A stretch of DNA of 64,000 bases, taken from NCBI RefSeq assembly GCF_000203795.2, contig NW_006281104.1, positions 1,326,278 through 1,390,277 on the forward strand, written 5' to 3'. This DNA comes from Batrachochytrium dendrobatidis JAM81. Lineage: Eukaryota; Chytridiomycota; Chytridiomycetes; Rhizophydiales. Every line of letters begins with the position of its first letter. Positions within the stretch are counted from its first letter, which is position 1. The translations under genes were made by a program, and so were the position numbers. The notes beneath the pieces are model-generated. The model ran no database searches and had not been told where the DNA came from. It saw only the letters and a program-made list of their open reading frames with translations. Positions 44,672-56,600 of this stretch are shown piece after piece.

Positions 44672-45133
44672 TCACAGTAATGATTGAATGACATTGTCGT
44701 GTTTGGTCATCATGACAACAATGACATTGGTTTGGCTCTGCAACTGACCAAATGCGCTAGTCACAGCGGCCAGATCAGTTTTCAAGGATACAACTTGCAT
44801 GGTGAGGTATTTGACTGTTTGTCGCATCTCGTCCATCAATGTGAAAAAGTCAACGTTTCCAATCGAGTTCATATTACCTCGAGTTGCCCTGCCAGTAGTT
44901 TGGATTGGACTGATACCACGCAAATTGTTGGTCTGCGTGTACACTGACAAATCGCTGTTGATCAATCGCATGCACACAGATCCAACTACATATACCAGTC
45001 GAGTTGCATCAGACGCAGATGCACTGTCTGGATCAATCGAAAGCACCTTACATTTGTCACGGATGCATTGGGTGGTCGAGTAAACGGTACTGGTTGATTG
45101 ATACGGTGATCTTGCCATGTTTTCAGCAATCAT
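44672..45133 (-). CDS. Hypothetical coiled-coil protein or gene remnant
   Basis: A 153-codon minus-strand frame, MIAENMARSPYQSTSTVYST..., with a probable C-terminal coiled coil (FFTLMDEMRQTVKYLTMQVV, then SLKTDLAAVTSAFGQLQSQ). Its ATG overlaps the stop of the preceding frame (ATGA), which continues from the duplicated gene exon. It may therefore be a frameshifted 3' part of that gene copy. Gag-like proteins of retroelements can look similar, but no nucleocapsid zinc knuckle is seen. Confidence 0.35.
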   Translation of the reverse strand: MIAENMARSPYQSTSTVYSTTQCIRDKCKVLSIDPDSASASDATRLVYVVGSVCMRLINSDLSVYTQTNNLRGISPIQTTGRATRGNMNSIGNVDFFTLMDEMRQTVKYLTMQVVSLKTDLAAVTSAFGQLQSQTNVIVVMMTKHDNVIQSLL

Positions 45134-47217
45134 GAGTTTGGTCCAGTCACCACTGCAGAGACTGCAAACACTGAACAGGATCTGGTTGAGTACCGTGATT
45201 GGGTCTTATTTTTGACTGTAATGGATGTTTTGTTATCAATGATTGTTGAACCAGAAACTTGTAACTCGCGCACATACTCACAGAGACTGATAGAATCACT
45301 CAGTGATGACATGGGCTGTCACATTCTCAATCTATCAACCTCACCGGGAAGCTTACTGCTTGTGTACATCATCTGGTCAGCCTGTCAAATATAAATGGTT
45401 GACACATACCAATAAATAAAACATTAGTCAACCATAACTATACAGTTGTATCAATCCAGCACAGCTTGTGTAATTTCAAGGCTAAACCCAAGATTTATAC
45501 TAATACAACCAACTTACTTTATACCGAGTTTCAAAAGGCGGTTTGTCACACGCCAAAACCCGTTTAGCATAGCTGTATGACAGCATATATGCTTGAGCAT
45601 CGGTATAATGCTCAACGGGTCCTGATGAATGGCCAGTCACTGCTGAATCTGGTGCAATGGACTCTGCAGTATATATGGTTGATACTGTAGAGTCACATTG
45701 CTTTCCAGACTGCAGTATCATAGCTGCCTCAATCAGGGACGAGACTATAATGTAAATATTTTAAAACAATCAATCCATCAGTCAATATAATCAGTATAGT
45801 TACCATCAACACACTACAGCCTAAACAATCCACAATACATGCATTCACACCCAAAACTCGTGAGAAATTGATACAAAAATCACACACTTACTTGGTGAAG
45901 TAGGGATTCTTGGATCATTGATTGCACTGATTGGACTGATTGGGCTGGATGTATACATATCAGTATATATGTTTTCCTGATTTGAACTAGTCAATCACAA
46001 CATTACAAAATTATTCACAAACAACAGTAAAAGTTTAAAGTAGCATTCAACCCATTGTCCCATAAATCAAATTAGGCATCAACCAATTCAATCCCAAATA
46101 ATAATCAACCAGCACATCATACCAGCCAACACAAATCACAATTGATACACATTGAATGACGTTCAATGACATTAGATAGCATCAAAAACAGTCAAAATCA
46201 TTACCATCAAAGTCGCGTAGTCGAATCAACAAAATTAAATTCGGCAACGTTTCGAGTCCATCCCAAAATACCGTAAATGCAATCATCAAATCGTAAATAA
46301 TACACATGCAAGTAAACAGTCATGTTAGCAATGTGCTGTGTAACCAAAATACAATATTCAGATGCACAACTATAATACAAATACTGTACTGCATACCTTT
46401 CTGGATTCATGCTTGCTTCGGCAAGGTGTGGTGCATTTTCACAAGTATTGGTTGGTTGGGGAATAGTGTTTTGCACACTACGGCGAGGCTGTCTTGGAGA
46501 ACCAGCCGATAAGATGTTGAGACGGGACCACAGTGAATTCATTATTGGTATTTGTAGGGTGTCAGGAAATGAAGATGGAAAACGAGTTGATCTCGAAACT
46601 TGATAACAATAATATGGGTAGCAGTTGTAATAGTTGCAATAGTTGCTGCAAACTAATACGTTCAAACAAGTAGTGTGTATGACTGTTTAACAAAATACAC
46701 AAGGGAAGCAATCAGATCTGAGATTTGGATCAATAGGTAGATGGACAAGCGAGTTTTGGATCAATAGGTAGATAGGCAAGTAAGATCTTGATCAACAACT
46801 AATAATGGTGTCGGATCTGGACAAACGATGCACTATTTAACTGAAACAATTGACATGCGAATCCCCGACAAGCCAAACTCTCAGCACGTAATAATCAAAT
46901 ACATTGCAAAAACGTCCCGTAATAATCAAACTATCATCAATTAATTCGTTATTTTACCTTGAATCCCAGACTCCGCACGCATCGACCTCGTGGAATCGAG
47001 TAACACAAACTAGCTGCATTAATGCATCAACACATAATACTTTGAGTTGATTGGACCATATCATCATCATCCCTCCGACTCTGACGGATCGGGGATCTAT
47101 GTGCCAGCTTGAAGTGTGTGGGGTGGCTGGGTAGTGCGGTGAACGTTCCCAATAGTCAATCCATGTACGATGGACAATGCGTAATGCTGTGCTGCTGACA
47201 ACTCCTGCAGCGGTCAT
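45130..47217 (-). pseudogene. Second copy of the unrecognised gene, with a different 3' end
   Basis: Exons identical to those at 35773-34056 recur at 47217-45500. The next exon (about 45384 down) begins like the first copy (LRMWQPMSSL) but then reads SDSISLCEYVRELQVSGSTI instead of RDSISFREVYRKQGFLREL, and stops at VVTGPNS (45130). The downstream exons of copy 1 (PTFPGIEVDL, KKARGSVKRV) are absent. Either a truncated duplicate or a diverged paralogue whose 5' part was overwritten by gene conversion. Confidence 0.55.
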
Positions 47218-48583
47218 GGCTGATGATATTAGATTCGTTTGTACTGCAGTTGATAATGCACAACCATCTCATACAACTATGCCAACCGTATGCTGTAATG
47301 TGGTCATGTATTGTATCTGTCTGACTGTCTGACTGTATATGTGATAGGCAGATCTACTCGATTGAATAGTGACCAAGATCCACTCGATTGAATAGTAACC
47401 AAACGCACTGCATGTTCATACTTGTAGACGTCTAGTACGACTGTAGTGGTTGATGGTTGTGTATGACTGTAGTGACGAGTCTGTTCACACGATTATTGCA
47501 TGATACTCCAACTGCATCGAATACAAACTGCTCAAGTAGTCTTGAACGCAGTGACACCCGGTTCAGCTAGTTTACATGAGCAAGTATATCCACACATCTT
47601 CCGTATAATCTGTGCAACACATTGATGGTATACACAGATCCAGTCAGTCAATCTACACAAATCTGCACATTTTTACGCGTCTGAACTGCAACTCTTCACT
47701 ACTACCTAAAATACATTGGTAATGCATACCAGACAAACAAGGTTTCATGCATTGCTAAAATCAAAATAGTACTACTGGATCTAATCAATACACTAGGTTA
47801 GTAAATACAACCCACGTAAATGTCTGTTTGGTATTCATTGCATGGATCAAATATACTGAAAATACAAATGTCTGTTATTCTGTTTGACTGGAAAATCAAG
47901 CACGCTAATATCAAAGTACTCTCTTCATCTGATATACCCATAACATATATGTCATCAACTCAACACTGGTGATATTATGACATTGGTAGAAACCTGTCCT
48001 TTCAACTTACTGCTGATGGATTATCAAATCATTGAATTTTGAACAAATCGTTGGATTTGGTTCAATAGCAAGTCATAGTATACGAACAACCGATGTGTGC
48101 ATTGTCGACAGTTGAATTGGATATGGAAACGGACCTAGTCACTGTTTTTCTGATAGCTTTGAAAGGCTGGCAACATCAACACTCACCACTGACCAACCTC
48201 ATGTGCTCCAACTCACTATAAAATGTAGATCTACATATCAAAGAGTATAGTCGACCATGCTTCATTCCAAATACACAACAGTTCAAAGTAGTTTGATGAT
48301 AGCCAAGTAAAATACAACCCCATATGAACAAGACAGCTTTGTTGGACAGTTACCATTGCCAAGATGATGCAAGACCATAATATTGCCATTTACATTTCTT
48401 TAGCCACAACTTGCTGAATTTGGCAACTCGTGCAACCCGCGCAATTTCAAAATCAGATCATTGGATTAAATTGGATTGGATTAAATTGGATTCAACCCAG
48501 TATTGGCTTGTTGGGTAGGCTGTTGTATCATTAAAATGTAACTTGACAGTTTCAGAATTCAGTATTGGCCAATTCATACAAAT
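45287..48583 (+). repeat. Segmental duplication, copy 2 (3.3 kb)
   Basis: Direct repeat of 33843-37164. It lacks the extra 41-bp unit of copy 1 but has an extra GGATTGGATTAAATT near 48476. It ends 111 bases before the NUP58 start codon. Confidence 0.92.
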
Positions 48584-48694
48584 ACATTGATGGTTGATAT
48601 TATCACGAGTCATGTTGTGATAATACCACATGAGATGCAGTCAAACTTCAATTTATTGTCGAATTTTACTTTTGCACATCAATTACCAACCATC

Positions 48695-51187
48695 ATGTTT
48701 GGGTGAGTTGGGTTTATGTTCAATCTTATCAACTACTAATATGGAGAAGTTTACCTCAATATTTATCTGTTCAATGCATTCTTGAAAGCCAACTTGACTG
48801 TTCAAGTGAATTGAAGCAACTATTCATTACTCAACCTAAACTAAGCTATTTAATCCACAACTAATATATCTTGTATGTACATCTACTAGTGCTCAAGGTG
48901 CTTCTCAGTTTGGGGGAGCTTCTACTGCTGCTACACCATTTGGATTAGGTGCTGTTTCTACTCCGGCCTTTCCTGCTGCAACTAAACCTGCTGCATTTGG
49001 CTTTGGTATGTCTGCACTACTATTTGAACTTGCTGATATGTCTGTCTGTTACTTTTCCTAATGGAGTTTCTAGCTGCACATCATTAGTAACAACTACAGC
49101 AGTACTCATGCTTTTGGAATACTTGATGGTTAAATATTGGTGGCATTTTTTACTACAAATTGATGGCCTCTTCAATAGATACTATCCATCATATGATCTA
49201 CAAGCTATGATTTTTAACTGGAATTGCCCTCATTTGAAAATCATATATTGTACAATCACCAGATTCACAACAATCCATATATTGGATTCGATTGTTCTGA
49301 TGTTGTCAACAAAACTTTTATTTAGCATTTCATTTTATATGAATACAGCTGTAACTGCAAGCCATTTCAAATACTGATTTTAAATATATTATTTCATTTT
49401 GAATATTAATCCTTTACATTCCAACTATAGGATCATCAGCTCCTACCTCTACTGCGCCATCGTTGTTTGGAGCAGCTCCAGTTCAAACAGCAGCACCATC
49501 GTTGTTTGGAGCAGCTCCAGTTCAAACAGCAGCACCATCGTTGTTTGGAGCAGCTCCAGTTCAAACAGCAACACCATCGTTGTTTGGAGCACCCGCAGCG
49601 ACCATATCCACGGGTATATATTTAAAACCATATCTAAAAATACTCAGTTTGAGGAACATTTTTAAAAGATCTGACGTATATTTAATATATCATATGAATA
49701 CAAGGATTTGGAAACCCATCTGGTTTAGGTACTGCAACGTTAGTACCAAAAGCTACCACTTCCTCATTACCTATGTTTGGTAATACTGCACCCGCTGCAG
49801 CGGGTGGATTTGGTTTATTTGGGCAACCAGCAGTCACAGCCACCCCTGTAGCTTCTGGTCTACAATTAACTGAAAAAACCAAATATTCCGAAGTTCCAGA
49901 AAATGTGCGCCAAAAGATTGATGAGATTGAGTAGGTGTAACACAATTGTGAAACTGTACAGACAACGCTTGTGTATATTAATTGTGTGATTTTATTACCT
50001 TTTTTGAATTGAAATGCGTTGCTAGACGCTTTATTCAACAGCAAATCCATGCTTCAGATTCAATTGGCATCTCAACGACTGATGGCTCTACCGCGTCAGT
50101 CTCTGATGAAGCAGTGTCGATCATGCAGGTAAATATGTATTGCTGTTTTATATTAATATAGCAGAGCAATCAATTCTATATGATGGCTCAAATAACTCAT
50201 GACTGTGACGTATTTTAGCGACTTGTTGGTGCACGAAATCTGATTGAACGTGACTCGCATGTTTTTGAAAATCTCAAAAAGCAAGTGAGTCAAGAGCATA
50301 GAAACATTGATCTTGCATCTCGGTTTATTGAGCGTGCACAGAATGGAGTGCAGGCAAAATTTTCATCACCTCACCAAGACGCCTACTCAAAGTACATACC
50401 AATCTTTAGTATTTTTGATTCCCTATACTATTATGTGATGAAACTAGTGTTGACTTGAAATCGTGTGGTGTATTTTCTAGTTATTTTACGACATTTGCAA
50501 ATGATTTGGAGCAAAGAATGCAGATTTATCGTCAAAACATTGAAGAAATTGAGCTCAATGTACGAAATTTGATGATTTCACCAACAAAATGCACACCACA
50601 AGGTATGTTGGTACTGTTATCCAAGTATTGCCTAGAGTAGTTTTCACGTCATCCATTTAATAATTTTACTTTCTCTGAAACTTATACTGATAGTTATTCA
50701 GGATATCATTCGAGACCAGTACCAAGGCTTTGTTACTATTGCTGGCAGAGTAGCACAGCTGCATGATCAAATTGACCGTGAATGTAGCAAATTTGCCAAG
50801 TTTCAGCAGCGTTATCTTGGCGAATCCAAAGGAGTCCGTGTTTCGACTGATGCATATTCTACACAGTTACAATACCAATCATACCCACAATTGAATCCCG
50901 CACAACAAACTCGAGGTGGTATATCAGGATATAATGCGACTGGAAATGAGGCTACCCCACTTGCAGTCATTGCTAGTACTCTTCAGCCTACAGTTCAACA
51001 AGGAAATCGACAAGTAGTAGCATCGAATCCAGGAAATCCAGCTCCTAGTATGTTTGGAGGATTTGGTGGTGGTGTGGGAGGATCTACACTTGGACAGCCA
51101 AACGGATTAAATGCATTCAGCACGCCAACCACAGTACGTACTATGAGTACAGGACCACAAGTTTTTGGAAAGCGATCCAAAACCTGA
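48695..51187 (+). CDS. NUP58: FG-nucleoporin NUP58 (Nup58/45; yeast Nup49)
   Basis: A central-channel nucleoporin of the Nup62-Nup54-Nup58 complex. Eight exons: 48695-48702 (MFG, only 8 coding bases), 48890-49005 (AQGASQFGGASTAATPFGLG), 49431-49613 (three near-identical 42-bp repeats of SLFGAAPVQTAAP), 49705-49930 (FG/GLFG-type, then LQLTEKTKYSEVPENVRQKI), 50026-50128 (RFIQQQIHASDSIG), 50219-50391 (RLVGARNLIERDSHVF), 50481-50602 (YFTTFANDLEQRMQIYRQNI) and 50694-51187 (VIQDIIRDQYQGFVTIAGRV, ending FGKRSKT). FG repeats at both ends flank the coiled-coil core, the usual Nup58 order. All splice phases join. Sits just downstream of a segmental duplication. Confidence 0.9.
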
Positions 51188-51339
51188 TAAAATGCCACTA
51201 GGTTTAAAAATACAGTTTACAATCTGATGAGTTGATTTAGAGGTTGAACAAGTAGAAAGTGAAATAGAACACGTGACAAGTCATGATTGATTTTGAATTT
51301 ACACAACTGCAGTTTTAGCGCAGCAATATCTTCCACTAC

Positions 51340-53353
51340 ATGACTGATATGACGAATTCATCTGAATCTATTGCTCGTAATATTTTGTCTTTTAGACAGG
51401 AAAATGAACTGTATGTATGACACTTGAAATACCGTATCTTGCTAGACATTCACTGCCGACAGTCACTTGTCCATCACTTTATCTTGTTTAGGTGGAAATA
51501 TACTATCAAGACATTGATTACCATATCTTGTTTCTTATACATCCGATACTATGCAAATCATAGTCTGGATTTCAATCATCATTGGCTTACATTTAACATT
51601 TAAACGCATCTACACTACCATTCGTACAAGGCGGTATGCCATATTAGACTATCTGTGGTCGTCTGGAATGAGCAAGTCATTTGAAACATTCCATGCTGAA
51701 TCGGGTATTAGTCAAGGCAGTGGTTTGCCTTTTGAAACAGATGGAAAACAAAAGTATTCTGGGTTGCTGGCAAAAAAGTGGATTTCAGTAATTCGACTTC
51801 AGAAAAAGGTAACCATTTTATAGTAAACTGGCGTTGTATCTAATTCTTGGTTGCATTACGTTTATTCCAAGTATGTAATTTACCCAATGATGATTACGAA
51901 GTTGGTATTAAACTTGACGTGAATTGGCCATCATTTGGAGTAGATTATGGATCTAGAGTCACAAATGACACAACTCAAGGCGGATCTTGATATTGCTGCT
52001 ATGCGTAGACCATCAAATACTACTGCATTATCCAATGGTAAATCTTTAAATTACTTGCCTTGTGCACCTGAAAAACATCGGCTTGCTGGTCATCGAGGAG
52101 CCATCACCAAAATTGCATTTCATCCCGTTTACTCCATCATGGCTACTGCAAGTGATGATACCACTGTCAAAATATGGGACTATGAGACTGGTGTGTTTGA
52201 ACGAACCGTCAAGGGTCATACGAGGGCAGTGAACGATGTCGCATTTCACCCAAATGGCTCTTGCATGTGTAAGTCTTCCAACTCGAGATTTGTTTGAAAT
52301 AGATACATGGCGTGATTAAGCATTTGGGTTAATTTAAACGAATATATTCAGTGACATGCTCAGCAGATCTATCAATTAAAATGTGGGATATGGAAAATGA
52401 ATACGAATGTATACGCACACTACATGGTCACGATCATTGCGTTTCAGCAGTTGCTTTCTCTCCCATCGGTGATTTTTTTCTTACTGCTTCAAGGGATAAA
52501 ACCATTCGTTTGTGGGAAACAGCTACTGGGTAAGATAGTATGATGACAATACATGCACAAAACAACCACTATTTGAGCCAATGTAATTACAACTGTTTAT
52601 AATTAGATATGCAATTCGGACGATCCAGGGACACGATGATTGGGTGCGGGGTGTTGCTTGGAATTATGATGGTTCCTTGGCAGCAAGTTGTTCCAGCGAT
52701 CAAGTAGGTCAAATACACGCAGTTTTTGGCTAGTGCTATGATAACTATGATATTGACTTTTGTTTTATCGATCAATGATACAAGTCGATTATTGTATGGG
52801 ATACATCATCATGGAACCAAATATCCCATTTACACGGCCATTCACATGTAGTGGAATCGGTAGTTTTTTCACCCTTGTCGATTGCATCTGCCATTGATAA
52901 ACTGGCACTTCAATGCATGGTCAAGGTGCAGCCTAGCACTCATGGAACACACCATTTTGTTGCTTCAGGATCTCGAGACAAGACCATCAAGATGTGGGAT
53001 GCTATTTCTGGCCAGTGCATATATACCCTTGTATGTTTTTAATTCCTAGTTTCATTGTTTGAATCTATACAAGTGTGCCATGATTATACTAATTTAATAT
53101 GTTATGATGCGACTTATTTTAGACTGGCCACGAAAATTGGGTTCGAGATTTATCATTTTACGCAAACTCTGCGTATATTCTCAGTGTTTCGGACGACAAA
53201 TCGTTGCGTGTATGGGATGTTGCGACTGGAAAATCGGTTAAAACGCTTGAATCACATTCTCAGTTTACCACTTGCTGTGCCATTCATCCGTCTGAACGGA
53301 TTATTGCAACGGGGTCTGTGGATCAGACTTGCAAGCTGTGGATATGTAGTTAG
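51340..53353 (+). CDS. LIS1: LIS1/PAC1, dynein regulator with LisH and WD40 repeats
   Basis: A cytoplasmic dynein-binding protein needed for nuclear migration and dynein activation. Exons: 51340-51410 ([20 protein letters not shown]), 51631-51808 ([39 protein letters not shown]: LisH and dimer helix), 51944-52268 (coiled coil, then [20 protein letters not shown]), 52352-52529, 52607-52703, 52785-53030 and 53123-53353 ([18 protein letters not shown], ending [14 protein letters not shown]). Seven WD repeats are visible. The joint [12 protein letters not shown] restores the normal LisH motif; a membrane-like frame in the first intron (51551-51625) is not coding. About 400 residues, as in other species. 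Confidence 0.93.
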
Positions 53354-53606
53354 ATATCGTTGATTTTATCACGAATGTGGATGGATGTGCAGTATATTAC
53401 GAATTGAAAAACACTTTGGGAGTTGCAATGCTTACCAAGATTACGAAACTTGGAAATGAAAAAAGACGAGTTTCTATATAGCATAGTTTAATGTTTTTTA
53501 GAACATTCTGCATTGGTTTCAAGCCAGTGTAAGGATTCTGATGATGACGATATGAATTGCAACCATTTTATAATCGGAGTTTCAGCTGTAATATTTCTGC
53601 AGTATC
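53354..53606. other. Intergenic, LIS1 3' end and TBC1D32 promoter
   Basis: No gene; short spacer between two plus-strand genes. Confidence 0.4.
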
Positions 53607-56600
53607 ATGCTGCCACGTGCAGGAAGCGACTGGCTGATATCAAATCTACTAATGAACAAGACTGGTTTGAATCTCCTTGAACAGCAAATAAAGTTTGCAT
53701 ATATCATGTACATTCATTCGTTAAGTAAGACGAACAACATTGCCTCTTCACAGCCATTTACAACAGCAAGCACAAACCTGCATGAACGCGGTCTTGCTGC
53801 AGAGCATTCATTAGCACACGGCAGTAGTAGATACACGGCAGGACATCCTTCTTACTGTCATCCACGACATTCGAGTACAACGCATATGGAAACCATTTCA
53901 TCCATATCTGGTCGACGCTCAATCACACCAACTCCTCATGCTGCACATTCGTCCAACAACCATCATTCAAAAAGCCTATCTCAACTTACCCTACAGCCAT
54001 CTAGTCATGCTCATCAGACTATACCTATTCAAAAAAAACATATATTTGAGCCTATCGATTCAAATCAATTCAAGTCGGATTTTGAACACAATGATAAAGA
54101 GTTGCTGGCTTATATACGTCATTGTCTTGCTCAATCACTCGCTCAAACTCGAGGAAAGTCCAAACCAGACATGAGAGCCGGAAAGACGGATGAAAATTTC
54201 CATGTAATTCTTGACTGTGAATGTTGAGCATTGCATACCAGTTTAAATGATGTTTTGTAGTGAGAATCTAGAATTTGGTTTAAATAGCTAGTATTTTCAA
54301 GTATTTGTTAACTCGTTGCTTATATACTAAAATGGTCAATCCAGAACTATACATTCGTAAAAAATATCCGTAAACGAGTTGATCATTTTGTAGCATGTAT
54401 GCTTAATGAGCATCTAAAATCGCAAAGTAAATTATACTAATTTGTAAACTATTCAATCATTCAGATATTGATTCTATTTTTTTGTTTATTTGTATCTGTT
54501 ACACCAGAAGCATCCTCGCCTGTAGAAAACCTTGTTTTGTCGTTGATGGACAAAATCATCACATCGCAAGAATATGCTCGTCTTGTTCATCAAATCACTC
54601 AAGATGCGAAACTCAGTGTAGAGCACCTTCTCGATCATGTTGGTAGCAAAGGATATCTTGAAGATGCGCCTTCAAAAGTATTTCATAGTCAAGACTCGTC
54701 ATTTTCTGCCCATTCGGCAGCAACATATGAAAGTTCCTCTATCGGATCAATTACTTCTGGCGTATGTCCCGGAGCTGACGAACTAAAACACATGTTTGGA
54801 CATTTACATCCCGGACAACCTTTCGAGTGCCGTGTTTCTGCTGTCCAAGTGGGTTGTTTTAAGATCTGAGTTGGTGATGATTCATGAACAAAAGTTAATT
54901 GGTTGCAAACTTAAATTGAGTATCGTTTAGAGACTGGCATCATTTTCTATTGGAGATATGCTTTCAGACGAGTTTTGGCCTGATGCTAAACGGAATCTTG
55001 AACTGAGTTTGGGGGATCCTGATACACGGTATGTGTTTCGTACTAGATGCGTTGCTTGCGTTTCAAACAAATAAGCATACAAATGACAAAAATGGACTAT
55101 ACTACTTATGCTAGAATCACGTTAGTTGTGCTTCGAATCGTTGCACGAGCATTCAAAACTGCTCCAACATATATGATTCCCGAGGTGTACCAGTGTTTGG
55201 TTTGGCACCTTGTCCAAACCTTTGAAAATGCCAGTCTTGACAAGATTTCGCTTGGACTGGATATTAGGGATCACCGGATCGAAGTCACATTGAAAAAGGT
55301 TGTACATTTTATCCAATCTACACATCGCAGTCTGTATCTACAAACCCACTTCAACCATTTAAAAACCTGGTCATTATGGCTAAATATGAATTTATATTTT
55401 CTAGTTTCGACTACTGAATCAGTTCATGATGGAGATACCGTCACTTTGGTTTCGATTTCCCGAACACGTATTCAAAAATGTCATGAATGTAACATTTCGT
55501 CTTTTATGCTCTCCTCGAAAATGGGATGCATGCATTACTCCAATGCATTATCTTTCAATCATTGATCCCCATTCAACATGGTTTGAAAAATGGACACTCA
55601 GCAATCTCGGTCGAGCACATGTCATTGGCGCAATGTCCCCGTGTGGATGCATATCCGACTTTTCCAATGCATTCATCAACCACATTGTTAATGTGAGCGT
55701 ATCCGAAAAACAGATGGCTACATCTCATGATGATGAGATTTTGGTTGAAGATGTTGATCAAAACGATGACGGTGATGTCAGATATTTAATCACAAAATCT
55801 GATTTGGAATACGTATATTTCTTGCATGTCACAGTGATGCTTTCGCGTTTGAGTCTAAGTACTGCTGGACGACTGCACTTTCCAATTAAAATTGAAGAGT
55901 CCGCCATGCTTCGTGCATCTCCCATTGCGCAATTTTTACTTGTTCCAGGTAGATCTTGTTGATTTGAATGCTGTTGCATTGTTGAGTATCATTCAAGTTT
56001 ATGTTGATACGATCCTATTGGGTTTGAATTATTTGACGTTTATTTTCCATTACTGTAGATGTAGATCCAAATACTTTTACAGAAAAATATGAGCTGTCTC
56101 TGAGATCATTTATTTTGATACTGATTCGGCAAATGAGCTCCAATGCAAAACTACTCAATGCAGGCAATTCGACAGCAGAAAACAGCAGTATTGATGTATT
56201 CAACATGTCAAAATTTATGTCACGGATTCTCAAAAGTATGGCACTGGCTGATTCGCAATACCGAGAAGAACTCTGCAAGGTAAGCTTGCTACAAACTATA
56301 CAATACATTGATACGTGGTAAATCTAACCTTGTTAAAAAGGACGATTTTTTAAAGGAGCTGGTTAAACCAATCGAGTTGACAGTTAAAGGACAGACAACA
56401 TCTTTTGACGAAGCCTCACTTTTAGCAATAGCTGAAACTCTTTCAGATATTGCTGCAACAGACACAGGCAGAAGATTTATTTTACGTGGTCAAGTCAATC
56501 TTCATTGTCCACATTACAATGCCATGTCTGCATTTAGTGGCAATAGCATCAATCCAACTCTTGATACGATTGCTACGTTTGTCAAGCACACTCTCACGCA

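Noticed and set aside
48949..49377. A 142-codon frame across NUP58 exon 2 and the next intron
   Set aside because: Wrong frame for the exon and reads through a good GTATGT donor.
51551..51625. A membrane-protein-like start ([19 protein letters not shown]) before the LisH domain
   Set aside because: It lies in LIS1 intron 1; the splice from 51410 to 51631 restores the standard LisH motif.
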